Assembly: GCA_963575745.1 (NCBI GenBank)
Contig: CAUYUJ010014627.1
Coordinates: forward strand, 308,501 to 372,500
Direction: 5' to 3'
Length of the DNA: 64,000 bases
From: Prorocentrum cordatum
Taxonomy: Eukaryota > Sar > Dinophyceae > Prorocentrales > Prorocentraceae
Shown: positions 14,073 through 26,600 of the stretch, piece by piece
Layout: each line of letters begins with the position of its first letter
Position numbering within the stretch: the first letter of the stretch is position 1
Program-made: the position numbers and the translations under genes
Notes under the pieces: model-generated
The model's input: the letters and a program-made list of their open reading frames with translations, nothing else
Told to the model about the DNA's origin: nothing
Databases searched by the model: none

Positions 14073-14371
14073 AACGATAACGACGACGATTACGAACGAC
14101 GACGAACGAACCATCGAGCGACGACGAGCGACAAACAACGAACGACGGAGGACGGACGAAGGACGACGGACGACGGACGATGGACGACGACGACGACGAC
14201 GACGATGACGACGACGACAACGACGACGACGGAGGACGGCAACGGAGGACGACGGCGATGACGACGACGACGACGCTTCACGACGACGACGATTACGACA
14301 ACAACGACGACGACGCCGCCGACGACGACGACGACGACGACGACGGAGGACGACGACGACGACAGCGACGA

Positions 14372-14426
<55 letters not shown>

Positions 14427-17400
14427 CGCGACCGCGACCGCGACCACGACCGCGACCGCGACCACGACCTCTGCGACGACGACGACGACGACGATGTCGA
14501 CGACAACGACGACGACGAAGACGACGACGACGACATCAACGGCTCACGAAGACGGCGACGACGACGAACGGCGACGGCGGCGACGGGCGCGTCGGAGAAA
14601 CCAGCCGTCGGCGAAACCAGCGTCGGCGAAACCAGTCTTGGCGAAACCAGCTGGGCGAAGCCTGCCGTCTGCAAAACCAGCCGTGGCCCGCCGAAATGGG
14701 GCGGGCCTAAATGCGGATGCGGCCGCTGGGGCCTTCGGTGGAGCTCCTTATGTGGTCACGCAACGTGTGAGGGATGTGCCGAAACGATTGTGAGGATAGT
14801 GAAAGTTATAACGAAAACAGAGGTGATGTTGATGGTGATGGAGATGTTGACGACGACGACGACGACGAGGCTTCAGGTTACAATGACGATGATGCTGATT
14901 ACGGGGACAAAGCGGAGGATGAGGAAGAGGAGCGAAGGGGGAGGATGAGAGAAGAGCTGACCCGCGGCACTGCGGGCTGAAAACGAGGACCCAACACACA
15001 GGACGAGTGGGAAAAGCATCCAGCACCCAGCAATCAGCAACGTGCGCAACGTCGGTCCCGGGGGGGGGGCATGTGTGCCACGGCGGCCGCAGGTGGCACC
15101 AGAGCAGCGGCCACAGCTCTGCCATGGCGGCAATCAGGGGTGCCAGCCCAGAGGCCACGGCGGTGGTGCCTCAGCGGCCACGGGGGCATCGAGTCCCTCT
15201 AGGGCGTTCCAAGAAGGACTGACTTCTCGCAGCAGGTGGGAGCCGGCGGAGGTCAGCGAAAGTCAAACGAGGAAAGCCACTCAGAGTGGCCAATGCGGGT
15301 CAACCCAGAGATTCTGGAGTCGGCCATTGGGCAGGCCACGGGCCACAGGAGCAAACGTGCGGCAGGCGTCGGACATCTCTTGTGACAGTTCGGCAGCCCT
15401 GCAGCAGCTGTTGTGGGCGCTCGTCCTCCTTCGCTCGCGCCACCCCGTTATTCATCATCTCCTTCTCCCCCTTCCCATTCCTTCCCTCCCCTGCTCTCCC
15501 CATCTACTTATTCTCCTCCTCCTCCGTGCCTGGCCAAATCCAGAAGTCGTTGAAGCAGGTTTCTGGCGCCGCCCCTCCGTCGGTCCCAGGGCGTCCAGTC
15601 AGCCAGTCTCCAGGCACCTCCCGTGGCCGGCGGCAGGTTGCGTGGGCAGCTGGTTGCCCGTGGTGCAGGGGTAGACGCTCTCCCCCCTGGGGGCCTCTGC
15701 TCAGCCAGCCCACTGCGCGTCAGGGGGACCGAAATTCAGAGGAGGAAAGGGTACCCATACCTCTACCCTTCCTTCGTTTTCCCCTTTTATGGGCCTCCTG
15801 GGAGACACTCGTCGCCACCGCTGGATCCGCCTCGAAATCCTTATCAGAACGCACCCTGGGAGAGGTCTGGGGAGCAGCGGTATCGGTACCTTCTGGTCTC
15901 CCCAGAAATTGAGAAGGAAAGAATGGGGACGATGACCGATCGTAGTTCTCGCCCGTTTTGAGCCAGATATGCTGTCGGTGTCGCCACAGGTGCTGCCAGC
16001 TCTTGACGGACACGCCCAAGAGCGGCTACTCTCGGTTTTGGGCAACATGTGATGTTAGGCATCGTCCCTCTGCGTTCCGTCCCCATCCTGGACTTGTCAA
16101 GAGCGGTTCCCCGCGCTCCGCCAGAGCTACCCTTGGTGGGCCGCTTTCGCTGGCTTTGCGCGCCCGCTATTCTGCGCTGGCCGGACATCTTGACAAATGG
16201 TGTCGAATGGAAGCACTATGTGTATGTTTTCGCAGTTGCACTTGTGAGTCCGCAGATTTCGGGCACACAGCTTAGTGTTCCCTTATGAACTGTTCTTGCC
16301 AAGAGGTGTCGTAGTCGTCAATCGTGTTTGCCACGGTTCGCCGTTTAAGCCCGCAGTGTAGTGGTATTTCTTTTGTTTTGAGATGTTCGTCCAGAAGCTC
16401 AAACATCATGCCCAGGACGCGAGGAGGGACGTCTCGTCTATTCCCCCCTGAGTTTTCCATTCGAGGATCCCATTTCTCATCTTCGAGTCATCGAAGGAAT
16501 AGACTTTTCTTCCTCGGCAGAGGCTGGCGGAATGCCGGCGGAAGGCGGCGGGAGTATGACGTTGGTGCGTCCGCCAGCGAAAGCCGGCGGAAGGCCGGCG
16601 AAGTCCGGTGTAAGTGAAATGGGGACCTCCAAGAGCGCAAACGTGTTTGGATTATATTGTGTGCCATTGTCCTTGTATTGGGCGTTTTTTGTGACTTGGT
16701 GTTTGTTCTCTTCGGACAGGCGGAGGTCCTCTTTGGCTTCAGACGTGTTGCACTGCGACGCCTGAAGTGCGACAGGCACGCTCAGCACCTGCAAGTCAGC
16801 AGTGGCCTTATATGCCCCCTGCAGTGGTAGCGTCTGGGTCTGGTGCAATCGATCATCCCTTCCACACAGGGCGTAGGAAAGGCTTCCAACCCTAGCTACG
16901 ATAAGACTTAGATTACCCGCCCGGCTTATACTGTTGCCTTGGACCATGCCCCCCACATCCCCACCACATGCTCTGAAGTCTATCTGGATATGAAGCATCG
17001 CGTCGTTGATATCACGCATGTGTTTTCTGATGACTTCTGGCTGAGATACTCGGCAAGCAGGGCAGCACGGTTCTCTGCCTTCTGTCATGCGCCACGATCC
17101 TTGCTTCCGGCATGTTGTATCCCAACCATCCTGTGGTGTTGGGTCTTCGTTTTGAAGCGACGGTCCCCGCGTTCCTCCTCTCTCCTCTCCTCCTCTTTCA
17201 TCATCGTCATCACCCGTTTCAGCACACCCCTCACACGTTTCGTGACCCCATAGGCTCCACCAAAGGCCCCAGTGGGGGTGCCCACATGCGTCTGCCACAC
17301 CCCTCACACGTTTCGTGGCCCCCTCAGTGGGGGTGCCCCCATGCGTCCGCCACGCCCAGTACAGCGCTTCGTGGCTCCACGGGGAGCTCCACCGAAGGCC

Positions 17401-18625
17401 CCAGTGGGACCGCCCGCATGCGTCCCCCCACCCATTACCGCACGCGACGTCACGCGTTGCGTGGCCCACCAGAAGCGGCACCTACAACGCGTCACTCACA
17501 ATTACATATGGTTGGGTCTTTCTCCAGGATAGTTTTGGAGGGGAGGGGGGGGCGCTTCCAGTGATCCACGCAGGAGCAGTGGTATGCCTACTGCGAGGCT
17601 TTTGGAGAGAACATTCCCGACCCGGCGAAGCACGACGTCAGCTTCATCAGCAGTTTCATCACGAAGTACCAGTCCTGGGCCTGCAGAGTCGAGCGCCGGG
17701 AGGGTGCAGGGAGGGCTGGCACGCAGAGGACGGCGCGCCGCGACGCTGCTACTGCATGGAGGAGGGATCCCGGGTCCATGAGAAAGCCTGCACACGAAAG
17801 GCTCGGTCTCAGGGGGCGCCAAGCCTGCACGGAGGGTCCCAGGCGTCCCCTGGCGTCTCCGGTTGTTGTTTGGACATCTTCTGGTCGGGGAGAAGGGGGA
17901 AAAATCGCAGACTCCACATTCCCGGGAGCGATGTCCTTGCATGGCGCTGCTTGCTCTGCGGGCCCAGGCTCAGGCTGGGACTTGGTTCCTTGCTGTCGAC
18001 ACTCGCAGAAGTAGAATCCAAACCCATGTCTGCCTATCAAGCAAACCAATCGAAGCGAGGTGAATTGGCGAACGTCCAGTACTCGTGTGACGCAGCGGCC
18101 CTGTGTGTCCTTGTCTTGCTTACCTTTCACATCACTTTACGGACGCAGTGCTGGACATTGGGGTGTTCATGATGGACGATGTGATCTCCATGAGACCTCC
18201 ACCCTTTCTGAGAGTTCAGCTCAGCGGCTGGTTGTGGGGACGCGACGGTGCCTGTGCAGTTGTCGTGTGGTGTAGTTCAGCACTCCCGTTCCATACGCCA
18301 CAAACGCCCAACCATGAGGTGTCTCCACGGGTGGTCTAAAAATGTAGTGTCGTGCACCCGCGGTGTGTTGCACGTGTGTGGTAGTTCGCGGGTGTGGCAA
18401 TTGGTACGTGGTGGTGATGGTGGTGCGTACGCGGTGATTTCAACATGAGCGCGACTTAGTCAATGCGACAGCTATGGCGATGGCGATGCGGTGACGATGA
18501 CGATGATGATGATGACGACGACGATGATGATGACGGTCATGGTGATGGTGATGGTGAGGGTGAGGGTGATGACGATGAGATGGTGGTGATGTTGGTGGTG
18601 AGGATTGCGACAATGATGGTGATGG

Positions 18626-18660
<35 letters not shown>

Positions 18661-19170
18661 ATGGCAATGATGATGATGAGGAGGAGGAGGATGCGGATGA
18701 TGATGGTGATGCTGAGAATGATGATGATGTTGCTGATGATGGTGATGAAGGTCATGGTGGTGGTGATGTTGATGATTATGGTGATGGTGGTAAAGATGAG
18801 ATTGTGGTGATGCTGATGGTGAGGATTGTGATGATGATGGTGGGGGTGCTGCTGATGATGTTGATGATGATGATGGTGGGGATGACGATGATAATGTTGA
18901 TGATGAGGAGGAGGATGAGGACGAGGATGATAATGATGATGACGATGACGATGACGATGATGCTGGTGATGATGACGATGATGATGACGGCCATGGTGAT
19001 GGTGATGGTGATGGTGAGGGTCATGTTGATGACGATGAGATGGTGGGGAGGCTCGTGGTGAGGACTGAGATGATGATGGTGGTGGTGGTGCTGCTGCTTC
19101 TGATGATGGTGGCGATGGCAATGATGATACTGATGATGATGATGAAGATGATGATGATGATGATGATGAC

Positions 19171-19221
<51 letters not shown>

Positions 19222-21246
19222 CGTGATACTTGTGGTGATGATGATGCTGGAGACGACGTCGACGAGGACGACGACGACTACGATGACGATAGTAATGATT
19301 GTGTCAACGTTGACTATGGTGATGATGACGATGCTGAGTATGATGATATGATGATCATCATCACAATGAGGATGGTGATGATGATGCTAATGATGACTGG
19401 TCCATGCATAACGCAATTGCTCAATTCCCTCACTCTGGGGCGCGCCAAGCGCGCCAGGTGCGCCGTGGCGAGCCGTAGTCGAGTCCTCGGTTGTGCGCCG
19501 ACTTAGCCAAGCGCACCCGATGTGCTCATCACGCGCACGCGCATATATGTAGGCACACACGATTGCACAACAAGCGCGCGTATCTACATATATCAGAGTG
19601 AGGGGCCGAACGGTCATTCACTGTCCCTGGATGTGTGGCTGAAGTGGGCCTGCGCGATGCGTGTTATTGTTGTTGTTGTTGAACTTTCCTTTCTGAAGGA
19701 TAATTGTTGTTGATCCCCCCCGCCTGGTCCACATTGTTTTTTTTTCTGTTGAAGTGCCCCTCCCGGGGCTCGCACCCTGGCTTTCATCAGGGAAAGTCTT
19801 GAAGGTCAAACTGTGTTGTGGGCCCCAGGTTTACAAACACAACGGCTCCCGCCTGACACTTCCTCACAATTGGTTGAAGAATCGCGCTCTCGCTTGGGAC
19901 TTCCTTGCAAATTACCACCGAATCGCGGCCCCTGCCTGATATTCCCTGACAACTTATTGCAGGATCGCGTTCTCGCTTGGGACTTCCTCGCAACTTACCA
20001 CCGAACCGCTTCGCTTGATATTTCTTCAATTTATTCAGATGCCGGTCTTCGACACTCAGGAATCGCGCTCCCGCTACATATTGCCTGGCGGTTCAAGTAG
20101 GACTCACGCTTCAACGACCCGCCCGCTCGACCCGCCCGTCGGGGCCTGCCCGCTCGACCAGCCCGTTATATAATGACTGCAGTCGCCCTTCGCTGCCCGT
20201 ACTGGTTCCGCGGTCGCTTTTCGCTCGCTGCCCTTCGTGGCCCCATTGCTGCCCTCAGTGGCCCCGTCGACACCCTTTGTGGCCCCGCGTTATATGCTCT
20301 TCGTGGCCCCCGCTCGCACGCGCCCGTCGTGGCCCTATACGCATGCCCTGCGTAGCCCCGCTGTCGCCCTTCGTGGCCCCCTCGCTGCCCTTCGTGGCCC
20401 CTTTGCTGCCCTCAGTGGCCCCGCTGTCGCCCTTTGTGGCCCCGTATACGCATGCCCTTCGTGGCCCCCGCTCGCTCGTGCCGGTCGTGGCCCCATATGC
20501 ATGCCCTTCGTGGCCCCGCTGTCGCCCTTTGTGGCCCCCTCGCTGCCCTTCGTGGCCACGGTGCTGCCCTCAGCGGCCCCGTCGCTGCACTCTGAGGCCT
20601 CGGATTTTATGCCCTTCGTGGCCCACGCTGGCTTTTCTCACGATTTACTTGGGACTCGCGATATCGCTCGAGACTTCCTCGCGATTCATGCAGGACCCAC
20701 GCTTCAGCAACCCGCCTGCTCGACCTCGTCGCCTGGGCCCGCCTTCCCGACCTGCCCGCTATGGGTCTGCCCACCCGGTCTGCCCATCTGGTTCTACCTC
20801 TTGTTTTCTGCTCCTTGCCCTCCTCCTGCTAATTTCTCTCGTGCTCCATTCTTCTCTCTCCCCCTTCCACCCGTCCTCTCTTCCACACGTTGCAGGTAAG
20901 GAAGATATACCCCCAGGGGGGTACGATCGAAGACGACGAGGGCGGGTACCGAGGGCTTGGGATACACGTATTGATTGGCACGTGAGCAGGAGCGAACAGT
21001 CTTAAAAATGTTTGTTGCTGCTTGGGGTGTTTTTTCCTTGCTGTTTCTTCTCCCTCGAGCCTTATGTTTTTCTTGGTTATTGTCAAGCCTATGTATGGGA
21101 TGACGTCAAGGGTACCCAGAGTAGCGCATCCACAGAAATCCTTTTGAAAACTCAAGCAGTTTGAAGACTCCATAATGGCAAATTGAAAAAACAGGGCATG
21201 GGTTCATGCTCGTCAATGATGAAAAGGGAACATAAGTTCAGCGGGT

Positions 21247-21283
<37 letters not shown>

Positions 21284-22919
21284 CCATCAGCATCACACCA
21301 TGATTAGAATAATGTCGTTAAACATTCGCGCTAGATTGACACCAACGGTATTCAACGTACATAGTTAGCACATCGTAGTGAAGGGCTTAATGGTCCCACA
21401 CCGTCCCTGGGTGCGCGACTGAAGTGCGGTTCAACTAGGCAGACTCCTATTGCTAATGTTGTTTCTTGCCATCGTCCCGCCCGCGACCCACCCCGCGACC
21501 CTCCCGCGATCCACCGGCGACCCGTCCCGCGACCCGTCCCGCGACTCGCCCACGAACCGCGCCGCGACCAACTTGCGACGCACTCGCGACCCACCCCGCG
21601 ACCCTCCCTCGATCCACCCACGACCCGTCCTGCTACCCACCCTGCGACTCGCCCGCGAATAGCGCCTTGACCAACTTGCGACCTACTCGCGACCCACCTA
21701 GCGACCCAGCCGCGTCCCACCCGCGTCCCACCCGCGACCCGAATTGTACCGCGGCCCCCCGAGAACCGTCGCGAGCGGTTGATCGGAGGGGGGTATTCGA
21801 TGACGCAGAAGCATGGAAAAATCAACTGTGGGGAGGCGAGGGATTGCATGGGCTTGTGAGAGCGACTGCTCCCGTTACTAATTCCATAACACCCGCTTGC
21901 GCCTACCTGATGGAGGAGCGTTACTATGATGGAATGTGTTCGTCTTGCGCTCCAGCGTTTTTTTTGCTCCGCCCCCCCTGCGGGTAATTGGTCGCGGCCA
22001 TCGCGGTCACGATCGTTATCGTTCCCATTGTTTTTAACATCGTCGTAATCGCCATCATCGCGTGGGGAGTGTCTCGAAAACCTGGTCGCATTTTATGGCG
22101 GCGTTTTCGAAGCGAGTTAACGGCAATGGGGACGATAACGATCGTGACCGCGATGGCCGTGACCAGTTACCCGCAGGGGGGGTGGAGCAGAAAAAAACAC
22201 GCTGGAGCGCAAGACGAATGCATTCCATCATAGTAACGCTCCTCCATCAGGTGGGCGCAAACGGGTGTTATCGAATTAATAACAGGAGAAGTCGCTCCCA
22301 CAAGTCGATGCAATCGCTCGCCGCCCAATAGTTGATTTTGCTATGCTTTTGCGTCATCGAGTAATATGAGGTCGTGTTGTGAGATGATAACCCCCCTCCC
22401 CCAGCCCCCCCCCCCGATCAACCCTTCGCGACGGTTCTCGGGGAGCCGCGGGGCAATTCGGGTCGCGGATGGGTCGCTAGGTGGATCGCGAGTGGGTCGC
22501 AAGTTGGTCGTGGCGCTGTTCGCGGGCGAGTCACGGGGTGGGTCGCGGGACGGGTCGCGAGTGGATCGCGGGAGGGTCGCGGGGTGGCTCGCGAGTGGGT
22601 CGCAAGTTGGTCGCGGCGCGGTTCGCGGGCGAATCGCGGGACGGGTTGTGGGACGGGTCGCGGGTGGATCGCGTGAGGGTCGCGGGGTGGGTCGCGGGCG
22701 GGACGATGGCAAGAAACAGCATTAACAATAGGAGTCTGCCCATTGGAACCGCACTTCAGTCGCGCACCCAGGGACGGTGTGGGACCATTCAGCCCTTCAC
22801 TACGATGTGCTAACTATGTATGTTGAATACCGTTGGTGTCAATCTAGCGCGAATGTTTATCGACATTATTTCATTATAATCATGGTGTGATGCTGATGGT
22901 GATGATGCTGGTGATGATA

Positions 22920-22981
<62 letters not shown>

Positions 22982-23485
22982 ACCCGCTGAACTTATGTTC
23001 CCTTTTCATCATTGACGAGCATGAACTCATGACCTGTTTTTTTTCAATTTGCCATTGTGGAGTCTTCAAACTGCTTTAGTTTTCAGAGGTTTTCTGTGAA
23101 TCCGCTACTCCGGGTAACCTCTTGACTTCATCCCATAAGTAGGCTTGAGATAAAACAAAACATATAAGGTTCGAGGGAGACGGAACAGCAAACAACAACA
23201 ACAACAAGAATCCGCATCGCGGAAGCCCACCTCATCCACGCACCCAGGGACAGTGAATGACCGTTCGGCCCCTCACTCGGATATTTGTAGATATGCGCGC
23301 TTGTTGTGCAATCGTGTGTACCTACATGTATGCGCGTGCGCGTGATGAGCACATCGGGTGCGCTTGGCTAAGTCGGCGCACAACCGAGGACTCGACTACG
23401 GCCCGCCACGGCACACCTGGCGCGCTTGGCGTACCCCAGAATGAGAGAAATGGAAACATGCGGTATGAATGGACCAGACGATGAC

Positions 23486-23525
<40 letters not shown>

Positions 23526-23526
23526 C

Positions 23527-23605
<79 letters not shown>

Positions 23606-26600
23606 GACAACGATGATCATGATGACGATGACGATGATGTTGATGATGGTGATGATGCTGATGATGATGATGACGTTGATGTTGATGACGATGGTGGTGG
23701 TGATGATGATGTTGATGATGATGATGTTGATGATGATGGTAACGCTGGTACAAATAATGATAGCAGGAGCAGCAGGCAGAACAATATGAGAGCTGGAGGA
23801 CGGATGCCACGGGGAAGAGGAGCGGCCCGGCTCACTGGGCGCCTGCTCCAAGGGGGGACGGAGGGAGGCCTGAGCGGGTCTCTGATCGGCGCTCGCAGTT
23901 CCATCCCCCGCTTCAGCCCTTGCCTCGCTTCACTTTTCCCTCCCTCATCCTCCTCCCTCATCCCTCCCTCCTTCCTTTCCTCCCTCCCTACCTCCTCGTC
24001 CCAATCCCCCTTACCTTCCCTCCCCCCGCTCCTCCTCCTCCTCCTCCCTCCTCCTCCTCCTCCTCCTCCTCCTCCTCCTCCTCCTCCTCCTCCTCCTCCT
24101 CCTCCTCCTCCTCCTCCTCCTCCGCCCCTGCTCCCGCTTCCGCTGGGCGAATCGTGTCGTCAACCTTGACTGCAGCTAGCCGCCCAGGGCACGCCAGGAA
24201 TTCGGCGGAGGGGTAGTCGAACCCAGAGACATGGGCATCATATCTCAGAGGTGGTCCTTCCGTTGTGTTCCCGACCCTCCTGTGTTGGGTTCCCTTTCTG
24301 AATCGAGCTATGTGGTCTCCACCTCCTTTCTCCTCCTGTTCCTCCTCCTCCCCCTCCTCTTCCTCCTCCTCCTCCTCCTCCTCCTTCTCCTCCTCTCCTT
24401 CTGCTCCTGCGCTGCTCCATGGGAGGCTGCGAACTTCCCAACTGTCACCACTTTCGTGGGCTCCTGGGAGGTCCAACGGAACGGTGTCATGCGCACACCC
24501 AGACTGGACCCTGCGGTTCCCTCGGGGGCCTCGAACTGCGAAAGTGTCACCACTTCCGTGGGCTCCTGGGATGTCCAGCGGGGTAGTGTCGTACGCACAT
24601 CCAGACTACACCTCGCGGCTCCCTGGGGGGCTGCGAACGGCAAAGACGTCGTCATAGTCGTGGGCTGCGAAGCTGTCGCCACTTCCGCATGCTCCTGGGA
24701 GGTCCGGCGGAGTGGTGTCATACGCGCACCCCGACTAAACTTCGCGGCTCCCTGGGGCGCCGCGAGCTGCGACGCTGTCGTCATGTTCGTGGGGTCCTTC
24801 GGAGCCGGGGGCCACGCGCGCCCATTTGAGACCTCGCTGCTGCTCCGAACTGCGCAACTGCCGCCACTTTCGCGGGCTCGTGGGAGGTCCAGCGGGGTCG
24901 GGGGCCACGCGGATCCAGCCGAGACCTCGTGGCTCCCTGGGAGGCTATGAAATGCGCAATTGTCGCCACTTTCGTGGGCTCCTGGAAGGCACGGCGGGGA
25001 TGGGGGCAGCGCAGAACGTGTATAGTTGGCAATGTTTTTTTCTCGTGTGGAGCGTTCATGCAAATATTCGCCTCGCGTGGAGAAGGTGATAGGTACGTCT
25101 CGGGTATTTTTGGGCGGAAGCGCGAACTCATGTCGCCAGTTCCCTCTGGGGTTCCCACCTAGCTCCCCGCAGAATGCATTCGCCCGTTCCCCTCGCTCCC
25201 CCTGAATCCCTTCCCCCTGGGTCACGAGGCTACCGATTCGGGCGTCGCCACCGTACGTGCGTAAATCAAGGCCCAGATGGCTTCCCCCGCTGACTTCGAG
25301 ACGAGACGCTCCACTTCTTCCCTCCGCCCCCGTATCCCCGCCTGCCCTGCTTACTCCTCACCTCTCCCCTGTCGTCCCCGCGATTTCATCGGGTGTTCGA
25401 GCATGGCGCCCGCGTCGAATGCACACTCCGCAAAGGGCGGGCTGAGCTCGCGGAGCACCGTTGAATAGCGCCGGACGCCGCTGGAGCCCGCCGAAGACCG
25501 CCGAGGGCTGCGGGGTAACAAGCGGTCGATCGCCGATCACGTACGTGAATTGCCAATCCCTCCTGCCCCCCGCAGCCTGCCGTGCCAGCCAGGTCGGGTG
25601 CCCGCTTAGAGTACAAGGAGGGGCAAGACCTCGTGAAGTTCATCAAGCTCGGGCAGAGGAAGTCGTCTCCTACCCCTGAGGGGGAGGAAGCGGCGGAGGA
25701 GGGGGAGGAGGAGGAGGAGGAGGAGGAGGAGGAGGAGGGAGGAGGAGGAGGAGGAGGAGGAGGAGGAGGAGGAGGAGGAGGAGGAGGAGGAGGAGCGGGA
25801 GGAGGCGGAAGGAGGTGGACAGAAACGCATCAGGTGCATTATGAGGATGATGAGGGGGGGCATAGGAAGAGGAGGAGGAGGCAGGATAGGAAGGAGGTGG
25901 ACAGAAACGCATCAGGTGCATTATGAGGATGATGAGGGGGGGCGGAGGAGGAGGAGGAGGAGAAGGAGGAGGAGGAGGAGGAGGAGGAGGAGGAGGAGCG
26001 GGAGGAGGCGGAAGGAGGTGGACAGAAACGCATTCGGTGCATTCTGAGAATGATTAGGGGGCATAGGAAGAGGAGGAAGAGGAGGAGGAGGAGGAGGAGG
26101 AGGAGGAGGAGGTGGAAGCGGAGGTGGAGGAGTTGGTGGCGGCGGTGGTGACGGAGGATACTGGTAGGCGATTGGGCACCACGCCAAACACAACCAAAAC
26201 AAGCACTCGTCCAAATCTCCAGGTCCTCGCCCATGCTAACCGACTACCTCTGGAAATCTCATGAAGACCCAGCAGGTTTCTGTACTTGCCGAGGTTGATC
26301 TTACATGGGCCAACCATCATACGAAGGCTCCTGAGCGAAGACGCAACACACAGCAAAAGCCAGACTGCCAAGGTTTCCCACGACATCCAATGGCTCCACG
26401 ACCACCTCAACCAGGAGGAAACACCGACGACCAGCACCCATTTCAGCGAACTTGTACCAGCAGTCCGCGACGACCACCAACGATTCAGAGCAACAGCGAA
26501 TCAGGCAATCGCCAGATACCCCCAGCGGCAACAGGATCGAACACACCAGGAGCCATGGCACCACGAGCTCGAGCTCTACCAGAACTCTGAGGAGATGCCT

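Larger units (their letters stand above)
19397..23480. mobile_element. 4-kb imperfect palindrome (foldback-type element)
   Basis: Left end TGGTCCATGCATAACGCA mirrors right end TGAATGGACCA. From both ends inward the arms match: TAGTCGAGTCCTCGGTTGTG, GATGTGCTCATCACGCGCA, GGTCATTCACTGTCCCTGG, GCAGTTTGAAGACTCC, AAGTTCAGCGGGTATC, the GCGACCC minisatellite, and AACGATCGTGACCGCGATGG near the centre at about 22,080. By eye the arms are some 80-90% alike. The left arm carries about 1.35 kb that the right arm lacks (about 19,684-21,030). No protein is encoded. It sits inside a GAT/GAC array, with GAC next to each end as a possible target duplication. Confidence 0.75.

Noticed and set aside
12339-14793. 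Poly-Asp, poly-Val and poly-Thr frames
   Set aside because: CGT/ACG triplet arrays and GGGCGGG minisatellite.
18463-19351. Methionine/aspartate- and histidine/isoleucine-rich frames
   Set aside because: GAT repeat translation.
24231-24950. 239-codon frame as a gene
   Set aside because: Coincides with satellite S2 units, which also occur without an open frame at 40,990 and 50,505.
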